Shown here: positions 15,662 to 22,047 of the stretch, piece after piece | Numbering within the stretch: position 1 is the stretch's first letter | Layout: every line of letters begins with the position of its first letter | From: CAZNKU01 sp964573775 | Lineage (GTDB): Bacteria; Bacillota; Clostridia; Monoglobales; Firm-18 | Assembly: GCA_964573775.1 (NCBI GenBank) | Contig: CAZNKU010000009.1 | Coordinates: forward strand, 1-42,869 | Direction of reading: 5' to 3' | Length of the DNA: 42,869 nt | The notes under the pieces: model-generated | Databases searched by the model: none | What the model was told of the DNA's origin: nothing | Seen by the model: the letters and a program-made list of their open reading frames with translations, nothing else | Made by a program: the position numbers and the translations under genes

Positions 15662-15690
15662 TTGACAAAATTGCGGATTTTATATATAAT
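15662..15690 (+). promoter_or_regulatory. Consensus sigma-A promoter of the small membrane protein gene
   Basis: TTGACA (15662-15667), exactly 17 bases, TATAAT (15685-15690): both hexamers match consensus, so strong constitutive expression is expected. Confidence 0.9.
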
Positions 15691-15722
15691 ACATTTATAG
15701 ACTTTTTTTGGAGGTTATACAT

Positions 15723-15932
15723 ATGAGAGAAAAGATAGGTGCTTTAATACAGTTTTTGGCTGTTGTAATAGCGTTTGCAATGTTGTTTGCCGGTATCGGC
15801 GGTGCTTATAACACATTTTTCAAGGGCGTAGGCGATGTGGCAATGTGGACAACAATTTTCATTGGTATTGCAGCTGTTGGCTTGGCTATCGGTATCATCG
15901 GTGTAATAATTGGAAATCTTTTAAAGAAATAA
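15723..15932 (+). CDS. Small two-helix membrane protein (unrecognised)
   Basis: This 69-residue protein begins MREKIGALIQFLAVVIAF and has two hydrophobic helices, about residues 8-28 and 42-65, with a short polar loop (NTFFKGVGDVAMW) and a basic C-terminus (LLKK). The ATG at 15723 follows TTGGAGG; an upstream TTG in frame overlaps that ribosome site and is rejected. It is monocistronic, with a perfect promoter and a strong terminator, so it is likely abundant. I do not recognise a family; holin-like or small regulatory membrane proteins are possibilities only. Confidence 0.85.
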   Translation: MREKIGALIQFLAVVIAFAMLFAGIGGAYNTFFKGVGDVAMWTTIFIGIAAVGLAIGIIGVIIGNLLKK

Positions 15933-15937
15933 AATTT

Positions 15938-15969
15938 AAAGGCTGTTGCTTAAAGCAACAGCCTTTTTT
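15938..15969 (+). terminator. Intrinsic terminator after the small membrane protein gene
   Basis: AAAGGCTGTTGCT pairs with AGCAACAGCCTTT around a short loop, followed by T6. Confidence 0.92.
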
Positions 15970-15985
15970 GTGTAATATTTAAAAA

Positions 15986-16522
15986 TCAATAATCTTTATC
16001 TTTCACTAGTTTTTTCACTGCCTTAAAGGCTTCTTTTTCACCCTGTTTGTCTAAAATTACAAGTATTTCGTGTAATTTGGCTGCAGTTTCGGGATGCATA
16101 ATATTCTTTGCATTTCCTCTGTTAAAATATTCCAATGGGTGATGGTTGCTGTAATTTTTACCCTGATAAATTTTACTTGCGGCAACACGGTCACAAAACA
16201 TTTCCGCCAGATATTTTGCAGGCATTTTAACGGGACTTACAAGCTTTGTTTTTGGGTTATAATCAGTCCAGTATTCAAAGTGGTGACGGTTTCTGCCCTT
16301 GTGGTGCATCCACGCAAGAGAATATCCGTACTCTGCACGTTCACCCTCGTTGGGACTTTTTGTGCCTGTGTAGTATTTTATACCCTGCTTAAATTCCGTA
16401 GGGGAATATTTGGATATATCGTGAAAAAGCCCCTGCCAAAGTATCCCTGACTTTGCACAATGCCTTATAACCGCATGGCGGTGATTTGTAATTGTAATTA
16501 AATGACCAAAAAATTTTTTCAT
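15986..16522 (-). CDS. DUF5662 family protein
   Basis: This 178-residue cytoplasmic protein begins MKKFFGHLITITNHRHAVIR. It has many His/Asp residues arranged like a metal site: His14, His16, His21, then His34-Asp35 in LFHDISKYSPTEF, and later MHHKGRNRHHFEYW. These features fit DUF5662, whose HD-like motif suggests a metal-dependent hydrolase fold, though no activity is known. A GGAAG site precedes the ATG. It reads away from the galE side and appears to be a single gene. Confidence 0.85.
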   Translation of the reverse strand: MKKFFGHLITITNHRHAVIRHCAKSGILWQGLFHDISKYSPTEFKQGIKYYTGTKSPNEGERAEYGYSLAWMHHKGRNRHHFEYWTDYNPKTKLVSPVKMPAKYLAEMFCDRVAASKIYQGKNYSNHHPLEYFNRGNAKNIMHPETAAKLHEILVILDKQGEKEAFKAVKKLVKDKDY

Positions 16523-16542
16523 TTTATATCTTCCTTATAAAT

Positions 16543-16572
16543 AACTGCAAGGGTTTTTATTCCCTTGCAGTT
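16543..16572. other. Perfect hairpin upstream of the DUF5662 gene
   Basis: AACTGCAAGGG (16543-16553) pairs perfectly with CCCTTGCAGTT (16562-16572), followed by TTTTT on the plus strand. On the minus strand it falls in the DUF5662 leader. It may be a terminator for plus-strand transcripts or part of the neighbouring repeat. Confidence 0.6.
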
Positions 16573-16577
16573 TTTCT

Positions 16578-16701
16578 AATTAAGAATTAAGAATGAAGAG
16601 TGCAGAATTAATGACAGCAAGCTTTGCTTGCTTTTGAATTAAAAAAAGCAAAGCATTTTTACCATAATTCTGCATTCCGCGTTCTGCATTCTGCATTAAT
16701 T
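16578..16701. repeat. MITE-like dispersed repeat, full-length copy (R4)
   Basis: This copy is complete, with inverted ends: the left end TTAAGAATGAAGAGTGCAGA is mirrored by TTCTGCATTC then CTGCATTCTGCATTAA at the right. The interior has an AGCAAGCTTTGCTTGCT hairpin. It contains no gene and is about 120 bases long, as at 25281-25406. Confidence 0.75.
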
Positions 16702-16711
16702 TAGCTTTTAT

Positions 16712-17725
16712 TTAACTTTTATACCCATTTTTATTTAAAGACTGCCACTTCCATGTGTCATTACACATATCTTCCAAAGTCTTTTTTGCTTCAAAGCCAA
16801 GCTCTGCTTTAGCCTTTGCAGGGTCTGCATAGCATACTGCAATGTCACCCGGGCGTCTGTCAACAATTTTGTAGTTGATGTCGTGTCCGCAGGCTTTGCC
16901 GAATGCTTTTACCATATCAAGCACGGAGTAGCCGTTGCCTGTACCTACGTTGTAAGTAAGTACGCCCTGTTTTACAGCAATCTTTTCAACGGATTTTACG
17001 TGAGCATCAGCAAGGTCAACAACGTGTATGTAGTCACGTACGCCTGTGCCGTCAGGTGTGTCATAGTCATCACCGAATACTGACAAGCATTCAAGTGTAC
17101 CAATTGCAACACGTGAAATGTAAGGTACAAGGTTGTTTGGAATACCGTTAGGGTCTTCACCCATTGTACCGCTTGCGTGTGCACCAACAGGGTTGAAGTA
17201 ACGTAGAATTACGATGTCCCATTCGTTGTCTGAAACGTAAATGTCACGCAAAATTTCTTCTATAAACAGCTTTGTTCTGCCGTATGGGTTTGTAGCATGT
17301 AGTGGGAAGTCCTCAGTAATTGGCACTGTTGCAGGGTCACCGTAAACAGTTGCAGAAGAACTGAATACAATTTTCTTAACATTGTGCTTTGACATAATGT
17401 CGCAAAGGTTAAGTGTACCTGTAATGTTGTTGTGGTAATATCTTATAGGAATAGAAACACTTTCGCCCACAGCCTTAAGACCTGCAAAGTGAATAACCGC
17501 ATCTATTTCATTTTCTTCAAAAACTTTTTCCGTAGCGTCGTAGTCAAGCAAATCTACTTCATAAAATTTAAAGTCCTTGCCTGTAATCTTTTTAACTCTG
17601 TTTAAAGATTCTACACAGCTGTTGTCAAGGTTGTCAAGTACAACAATGTTGTGACCTGCTTCCAAAAGCTGTACACAAGTATGGCTGCCTATGTAGCCGG
17701 CACCCCCTGTAACTAAAATGTTCAT
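16712..17725 (-). CDS. galE: UDP-glucose 4-epimerase
   Basis: GalE interconverts UDP-glucose and UDP-galactose for sugar use and envelope polysaccharides. The 337-residue short-chain dehydrogenase-type protein has the NAD loop VTGGAGYIGSH at residues 5-15, the SSSATVYGD segment carrying the catalytic Ser/Thr, and the YGRTK catalytic Tyr-Lys pair near residues 148-152. RYFNPVGAHASG is typical of GalE. Length is standard. AGGAG precedes the ATG and its own promoter is visible at 17758-17786. Confidence 0.97.
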   Translation of the reverse strand: MNILVTGGAGYIGSHTCVQLLEAGHNIVVLDNLDNSCVESLNRVKKITGKDFKFYEVDLLDYDATEKVFEENEIDAVIHFAGLKAVGESVSIPIRYYHNNITGTLNLCDIMSKHNVKKIVFSSSATVYGDPATVPITEDFPLHATNPYGRTKLFIEEILRDIYVSDNEWDIVILRYFNPVGAHASGTMGEDPNGIPNNLVPYISRVAIGTLECLSVFGDDYDTPDGTGVRDYIHVVDLADAHVKSVEKIAVKQGVLTYNVGTGNGYSVLDMVKAFGKACGHDINYKIVDRRPGDIAVCYADPAKAKAELGFEAKKTLEDMCNDTWKWQSLNKNGYKS

Positions 17726-17757
17726 CTCATACTCCTCCCTATCACAATTATGGGTTA

Positions 17758-17786
17758 ATTATATACCAAAAATAAGGTATTGTAAA
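17758..17786 (-). promoter_or_regulatory. Sigma-A promoter of galE
   Basis: On the minus strand TTTACA (17781-17786), 17 bases and TATAAT (17758-17763). Confidence 0.78.
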
Positions 17787-17868
17787 TGAAATTAATAAAA
17801 AAATTCAACATATATTTTTGCAACAGTACTAAAAATTTACATTTTTTTAATAAATTCGCAAAAAACTA

Positions 17869-17897
17869 TTGCTTTTTTCCTTGTAATGGTGTATAAT
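17869..17897 (+). promoter_or_regulatory. Sigma-A promoter of the glycine-riboswitch transcript
   Basis: TTGCTT (17869-17874), 17 bases and TATAAT (17892-17897), with the aptamer starting about 15 bases after the -10. Confidence 0.78.
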
Positions 17898-17911
17898 ACT
17901 AACTTGTAATA

Positions 17912-17993
17912 ACTCTGGAGAGTCTCTTTTTGAGCGCCGAAGGTGTAAGGCAGCTGATGAAGCTGTCGATCTCTCAGGCAAAAGGACAGAGCT
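17912..17993 (+). promoter_or_regulatory. Glycine riboswitch, single aptamer
   Basis: The conserved core is present: GAGAG near the start, GCGCCGAAGG, and CTCTCAGGCAAAAGGACAGAG in two pieces (17971-17991). P1 is CTCTG (17914-17918) with CAGAG (17987-17991). Only one full aptamer is seen rather than the tandem pair. A terminator follows at once, then the alanine/glycine symporter gene, so glycine should control transcription of that transporter. The direction of control is not readable by eye. Confidence 0.95.
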
Positions 17994-18007
17994 TTATAAG
18001 CAGATTT

Positions 18008-18045
18008 GCTTTCTCCGGTTATTGAATTCGGAGAAAGCTTTTTTT
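18008..18045 (+). terminator. Riboswitch expression-platform terminator
   Basis: A 10-bp stem (18008-18017 with 18029-18038) is followed by T7. An alternative small hairpin AAGCA/TGCTT (about 17998-18011) overlaps its 5' arm and the end of the aptamer, giving a plausible switch. Confidence 0.9.
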
Positions 18046-18109
18046 ATCTTCCGAGTTCGAAAAATTATTTTTTGGTGTCTGCATATGCGGACAGAAAGGG
18101 AGGAAAGGT

Positions 18110-19522
18110 ATGAGTTTTAGCGAAATTCTTACGAAAATTGACGACTGGGTATGGGGCATACCACTAATTGCCATGATTATGATTGTTGGCTTGTTGCTTA
18201 CACTAAGAAGCAGAGGCGTACAGTTTTTACATCTTGGCAAGGCATTAAAGTTTATGTTTAAAGATGAAGAAGGCGGAGTAGGTGAAGTTTCAAGCTTCGG
18301 TGCTCTTTGTACAGCACTTTCCGCTACAATAGGTACAGGTAACATCGTCGGTGTTGCTACTGCTGTTTGTGCAGGTGGTCCGGGTGCACTTTTCTGGATG
18401 GAAGTTGCGGCTTTGCTTGGTATGGCTACAAAATATGCCGAAGGTCTTTTGGCTGTTAAGTACAGAGAAGTTGGTGAAGACGGCAAAATTCTTGGCGGAC
18501 CTTTCTATTACATAGAAAAAGGTCTTGGTAAAGGCTGGAAATGGCTTGCGGTATTGTTTGCAATCTTTGGCTTGCTTGCAGGTCTTTTGGGTATAGGTAC
18601 TATTACTCAGGTTAACGGTATTGCTTCTGCAGTACAGAACTTCTTTGACCCTGCAAAAGCAAGTACAGTTTCACTATTTGGTAATGCATATCCTACAGCT
18701 ACAGTTATTGCAGGTATTATTGTTACAATCTGTGTAGCGTTGGTTATTATCGGCGGACTTAAGAGAATTGCAAAGGTTTCTGAAATTGTAGTTCCTTTTA
18801 TGGCTATACTTTACGTATTATGCGGTCTTACAATTATAATCTGCAACATTACAAGAGTTCCGGAAGCAATTGGTATAATAGTAAAGGGTGCATTTAACCC
18901 ACAGGCTGTAACAGGCGGTGTTGTAGGTACAATGTTTATTGCTATGCAAAAGGGTGTTGCAAGAGGTATTTTCTCTAACGAATCAGGTCTTGGTTCTGCA
19001 CCAATTGCTGCAGCTGCAGCAAGAACAAGTGAACCTGTCCGCCAGGGTCTTGTTTGTATGACAGGTACTTTTATCGATACAATCATCGTTTGCTCAATGA
19101 CAGGTCTTGCAATTGTTCTTACAGGTGCGTGGGAAACAGGCTTGGAGGGTGCGGCAGTTACATCTTACGCATTCCACCACGGTTTGTGGTTCTTGCCTGA
19201 AAGTGTTTCCACATTTATGCTTATGGTATGTCTTGCATTCTTTGCATTTACAACTATTCTTGGTTGGGACTACTATTCAGAAAGATGCTTACAGTACCTT
19301 GTTGGTGATAAAAAAGGCGTATTGATGGGATACAAAGTTTTATACATACTTGCAGTATTCATCGGCCCATACCTAACAGTTTCTGAAGTATGGACACTTG
19401 CAGATATTGTAAACGGCTTAATGGCGTTCCCGAACGTTATTGCACTTATACTTCTTAGCGGCGTTGTTGCAAGGGAAACAAAGGACTACATTGTCAGATA
19501 CAAATCTAACATCGTAAAATAA
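18110..19522 (+). CDS. Alanine/glycine:sodium symporter (AGCS family)
   Basis: This 470-residue polytopic inner-membrane transporter imports alanine or glycine with sodium. About ten or eleven hydrophobic segments are visible; AGCS signatures include GTGNIVGVATA (about residues 82-92), GGPGALFWMEVAALLGMATKYAE, and SNESGLGSAPIAAAAA. GGGAGG precedes the ATG. The glycine riboswitch in its leader argues that glycine is a physiological substrate or signal. No second gene follows before a repeat element, so it is monocistronic. Confidence 0.96.
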   Translation: MSFSEILTKIDDWVWGIPLIAMIMIVGLLLTLRSRGVQFLHLGKALKFMFKDEEGGVGEVSSFGALCTALSATIGTGNIVGVATAVCAGGPGALFWMEVAALLGMATKYAEGLLAVKYREVGEDGKILGGPFYYIEKGLGKGWKWLAVLFAIFGLLAGLLGIGTITQVNGIASAVQNFFDPAKASTVSLFGNAYPTATVIAGIIVTICVALVIIGGLKRIAKVSEIVVPFMAILYVLCGLTIIICNITRVPEAIGIIVKGAFNPQAVTGGVVGTMFIAMQKGVARGIFSNESGLGSAPIAAAAARTSEPVRQGLVCMTGTFIDTIIVCSMTGLAIVLTGAWETGLEGAAVTSYAFHHGLWFLPESVSTFMLMVCLAFFAFTTILGWDYYSERCLQYLVGDKKGVLMGYKVLYILAVFIGPYLTVSEVWTLADIVNGLMAFPNVIALILLSGVVARETKDYIVRYKSNIVK

Positions 19523-19540
19523 TAAGTGATGTAAAAGTAT

Positions 19541-19605
19541 ATAATGAAGAATTAAGAATGAAGAATGCAGAGTTATTGATGAAATGCTCTGCATTTCTTT
19601 TTTCT
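19541..19605. repeat. MITE-like dispersed repeat, partial copy (R5)
   Basis: It shares ATGAAGAATTAAGAATGAAG and the GAAATGCTCTGCATTTC hairpin, followed by T6, with the other copies. Being just after the symporter gene, the hairpin and T-run may double as its terminator. Confidence 0.68.
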
Positions 19606-19679
19606 TATAGGAAATTACTACTTTTTTATATAAAAATATAGAAGCCACTTGTGATGGCTCCTAAAAAACGATTATTTAA

Positions 19680-20453
19680 TTAAATTTTTAACAACTCAAA
19701 AAATATTCCTCCAAGCTCACGTATATAAAAAGTAGGCAACAGGGTTATAAGGGTGTTGGAGGATACGCTGTAGCTTTCCATATTAAGGTCTTTGGCAATC
19801 TGTGCCGCCCTGTACTGATGAAATTCGCTTGTTATAATTGTTATTGCCTTGGGTAAGCCTTCACGTTCAATAATTTCTTTGGAATACATAAGGTTTTCTT
19901 TTGTGGATGAGGATTTATCCTCTATATAAAGCTTTTTTTCGTCTATACCCTTTGCAACAAGCCATTTGTACATACATAAAGCTTCGCTTTCCGGCTCGTC
20001 GGGACCTTGACCCCCTGACAGTATACACTTTGCATCGGGGTTTTCAACTAAATATGTATATGCCGCATCAAGCCTTTCCCTTAGCATACGGCTTGGACCT
20101 GTGGTTTTTACCTGACAGCCTAAAACAATCACCGTAGTTTCCTTAGTAGGATGGTTATCCGCCGCCCTTGTCATCTTTACGGTTGCCCATATTATAAATA
20201 TCACAACAACACAAAGGGCTATACACAAAATACTTAAAAATATTTTTCCTGACCTGCTTTTGCTTATTTTTTTAATTTTGCTGTTTGCTTTTTCAAAGAA
20301 TATTCCGTAGAAAGTAATAAGGGCAGATATAACTAAGCCCACTGCATTACCTGCATTTAATATTCCTATAAAAAATAAAGGGCACAAAAACAGTATAAAT
20401 AATCCCAAACCAAGCAATAAAATTAATGCTCTTAGAATTTTCATATCCGTCAC
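19680..20453 (-). CDS. YdcF/SanA-like DUF218 membrane protein
   Basis: This 257-residue protein has three N-terminal membrane segments (about residues 8-28, 32-52 and 72-94) and a C-terminal DUF218 domain. The domain starts TTVIVLGCQVKTTGPS and contains LSGGQGPDEPESEA (about residues 140-153), the family's Gly-rich motif, and EDKSSSTKENLMYSK. Relatives such as SanA, YdcF and ElyC affect envelope biogenesis; a lipid- or nucleotide-linked role is suspected but unproved. It overlaps the NUDIX gene stop by 4 bases, indicating translational coupling. Confidence 0.92.
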   Translation of the reverse strand: MTDMKILRALILLLGLGLFILFLCPLFFIGILNAGNAVGLVISALITFYGIFFEKANSKIKKISKSRSGKIFLSILCIALCVVVIFIIWATVKMTRAADNHPTKETTVIVLGCQVKTTGPSRMLRERLDAAYTYLVENPDAKCILSGGQGPDEPESEALCMYKWLVAKGIDEKKLYIEDKSSSTKENLMYSKEIIEREGLPKAITIITSEFHQYRAAQIAKDLNMESYSVSSNTLITLLPTFYIRELGGIFFELLKI

Positions 20454-20962
20454 ATCCTGTTTTTAATTAATTCAAGATATTTTCTGTAAAGCGGACGTTG
20501 GGTGTTTCCCGGTCTTTCGGGGAACATTTTTGAAGGTGCCTCATCAACAGGTACCCACAATGCTTCATCTATTTCCTGAGAAAGCTTAAAATCTGCTTTT
20601 TTTACAAAGCCCACAAATCCGTGCATTAACTGCTCGCGCTTTTGAAACCAGTATGTACCTGCATATTCAAGCCGTTCTGCCCTTAAGCCAAGCTCCTCTG
20701 CAATTTCACGAATTGCCGTTTCCTCCGCATTTTCACCCGGCTTTATGTAGCCTGCAACGTATGTCCAGTGGTCGCTTGAAAGATAGCTTTGCTTTAACAT
20801 TGCTATTTCGTTATATTCATTTGCAACCAAAATTATAACACAGCTTGCAAAGGTGTCAAACCAATATTTCTGGCAAGCCTCGCAGTAGGGCACATTTCCA
20901 TCATCGCCTGCAGGCTTGTCAACTAATTTTTCCCCACATTCGGGGCAGTATTTGTAGTGCAT
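20450..20962 (-). CDS. NUDIX hydrolase with N-terminal zinc ribbon
   Basis: This 170-residue protein starts with a zinc ribbon, CPECG (Cys6, Cys9) and CEAC further on, then a NUDIX domain. The NUDIX box fits Gx5Ex7REUxEExGU exactly: G-YIKPG-E-NAEETAI-REIAEELGL at about residues 72-94. It cleaves a nucleoside diphosphate linked to another group; the zinc ribbon recalls NudC-type NADH pyrophosphatases, but the protein is shorter and the substrate is open. An AGGAGG site lies before the ATG. It is first of a two-gene operon with the DUF218 gene. Confidence 0.94.
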   Translation of the reverse strand: MHYKYCPECGEKLVDKPAGDDGNVPYCEACQKYWFDTFASCVIILVANEYNEIAMLKQSYLSSDHWTYVAGYIKPGENAEETAIREIAEELGLRAERLEYAGTYWFQKREQLMHGFVGFVKKADFKLSQEIDEALWVPVDEAPSKMFPERPGNTQRPLYRKYLELIKNRM

Positions 20963-20988
20963 AATTAATCCTCCTGTTTTGAAGTTTA

Positions 20989-21045
20989 TTTGCCTTCAGG
21001 CAAACTTAATTGGAAAGCGTAAGCAAAGCTACGCTTTCAACGTGT
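20989..21045. repeat. Direct repeat matching the 3' end of rlmD
   Basis: About 55 bases, TTTGCCTTCAGGCAAACTTA followed by the palindrome GAAAGCGTA/TACGCTTTC (21014-21039), are nearly identical to 22028-22082, where the same palindrome encodes the C-terminal residues of RlmD. The two direct copies bracket the four-helix-bundle region. Confidence 0.75.
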
Positions 21046-21068
21046 TTTTATTTATCCCAACTCATGTT

Positions 21069-21214
21069 TTATCTATCTTCCTCAAACACAACAGAAGATT
21101 GGTATTTATTTTGACTTATTTCACTCTTTGCTTTTATGACTTTTCCAGATCAATATCATAAATATTAGCAACAGCTATTGCATAATAAATAACATCCCAC
21201 AATTCTTCATCTAT
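21069..21214 (-). pseudogene. MazG-like nucleotide pyrophosphohydrolase, truncated and frameshifted remnant
   Basis: On the minus strand one frame reads DEELWDVIYYAIAVANIYDI then DLEK, and after a one-base loss near 21138 the next frame continues VIKAKSEISQNKYQ and ends SSVVFEEDR-stop. Together this matches the C-terminal half of MazG-like pyrophosphohydrolases (EELxDVxYYxxxxANxxxIDLE, then a KxExNxxKY segment). The N-terminal half is missing: the reading meets the stop of the four-helix-bundle gene. It has no start codon or ribosome site. The family call is by eye. Confidence 0.6.
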
Positions 21215-21573
21215 TGTTCCTTGTTATTTGTCTTGGCGGTGTTAATTGATTTTACAAGCATTCGTCTTATAACACCGCATTCTTGTAAAAGTTCCTTCGC
21301 AGTTTCTTCTGTTAAACTGTTTGAGCCAAGAAGTATTTCTACCCAATATTCGGTTTCAACACACTCTTTTAAAGCGATGTGAAATTTATTGATAAAATCT
21401 GCTTTGCTTGATGCGTAGTTTGCTTCATGAATGTTAGCACCAATTGATGTGGCACTTCGAATAATTTGGTTAACAAGAACACCTCTGCCTTTTCTTGTGT
21501 CAATTGTATCGCAAACTGATATGATTTTAAGTGCAAGATCTTTTGCTCTTGTGCGAAGTTCTGAATCTTTCAT
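21211..21573 (-). CDS. Four-helix-bundle protein (S23/IVS family)
   Basis: This 120-residue all-helical protein begins MKDSELRTRAKDLALKIISV and contains NQIIRSATSIGANIHEANYA and FHIALKECVETEYWVEIL, the signature of the four-helix-bundle family first described from intervening sequences of 23S rRNA genes. The ATG at 21573 follows GAGGAG; a longer reading upstream lies in repeat sequence and is rejected. Here it is not in rRNA but in a repeat-rich scar between the NUDIX gene and rlmD, with a broken duplicate beside it. The family is often spread on mobile or repeat DNA; function is unknown. Confidence 0.9.
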   Translation of the reverse strand: MKDSELRTRAKDLALKIISVCDTIDTRKGRGVLVNQIIRSATSIGANIHEANYASSKADFINKFHIALKECVETEYWVEILLGSNSLTEETAKELLQECGVIRRMLVKSINTAKTNNKEQ

Positions 21574-21757
21574 TATTTTTCTCCTCTTGGTGAAGTTTTT
21601 GCTTTGCAAAAGTGAAGTTGCTTATGCAGTGAAGTTTTGTTCTGACGAACAAAGTGAAGTTAAGTTTGCCTTCATACTTCGCCGATAGGCGAAACTTCAC
21701 TACGAAGTAACTTCACTCAATTTATTGAACTTCACTTGCCGTCAGGCAAACTTAGTT
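21574..21757. repeat. TGAAGTT-rich repeat block, copy 1
   Basis: About 180 bases upstream of the four-helix-bundle gene are built from GTGAAGTT units separated by short palindromes (TTTGTTC/GAACAAA, TTCGCC/GGCGAA, TTGCC/GGCAA). It is almost identical to the block at 21865-22047. Confidence 0.85.
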
Positions 21758-21864
21758 TGATTTACCAAAACTCCTTTGCCTTTTTTCATATCAATGGTAT
21801 CACAAACAGAAATGACTTTAAGTGCAAGATCTTTTGCTCTTGCGCGAAGTTCTGAATCTTTCAT
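21742..21864 (-). pseudogene. Truncated duplicate of the four-helix-bundle gene
   Basis: It reads MKDSELRARAKDLALKVISV and on to GKGVLVNQ with the same ribosome site as the intact gene, then switches into the repeat (TKFA-stop). Homology stops exactly after VNQ, so about two thirds of the gene is gone. Several substitutions relative to the neighbour show that the copies have diverged or came from related but different genes. Confidence 0.85.
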
Positions 21865-22047
21865 TATTTTTCTCCTCTTGGTGAAGTTTTTGCCTTGCAA
21901 AAGTGAAGTTGCTTATGCAGTGAAGTTTTGTTCTGACGAACAAAGTGAAGTTAAGTTTGCCTTCATACTTCGCCGATAGGCGAAACTTCACTACGAAGTA
22001 ACTTCACTCAATTTATTGAACTTTACTTGCCGTCAGGCAAACTTAGT
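21865..22047. repeat. TGAAGTT-rich repeat block, copy 2
   Basis: Near-identical to 21574-21757, including the order of short palindromes. Its end overlaps the stop codon region of rlmD. Confidence 0.85.

Noticed and set aside
21431..21979. Plus-strand open frames of 67-85 codons in the repeat blocks
   Set aside because: They are antisense to the four-helix-bundle gene and its duplicate and read through repeats.
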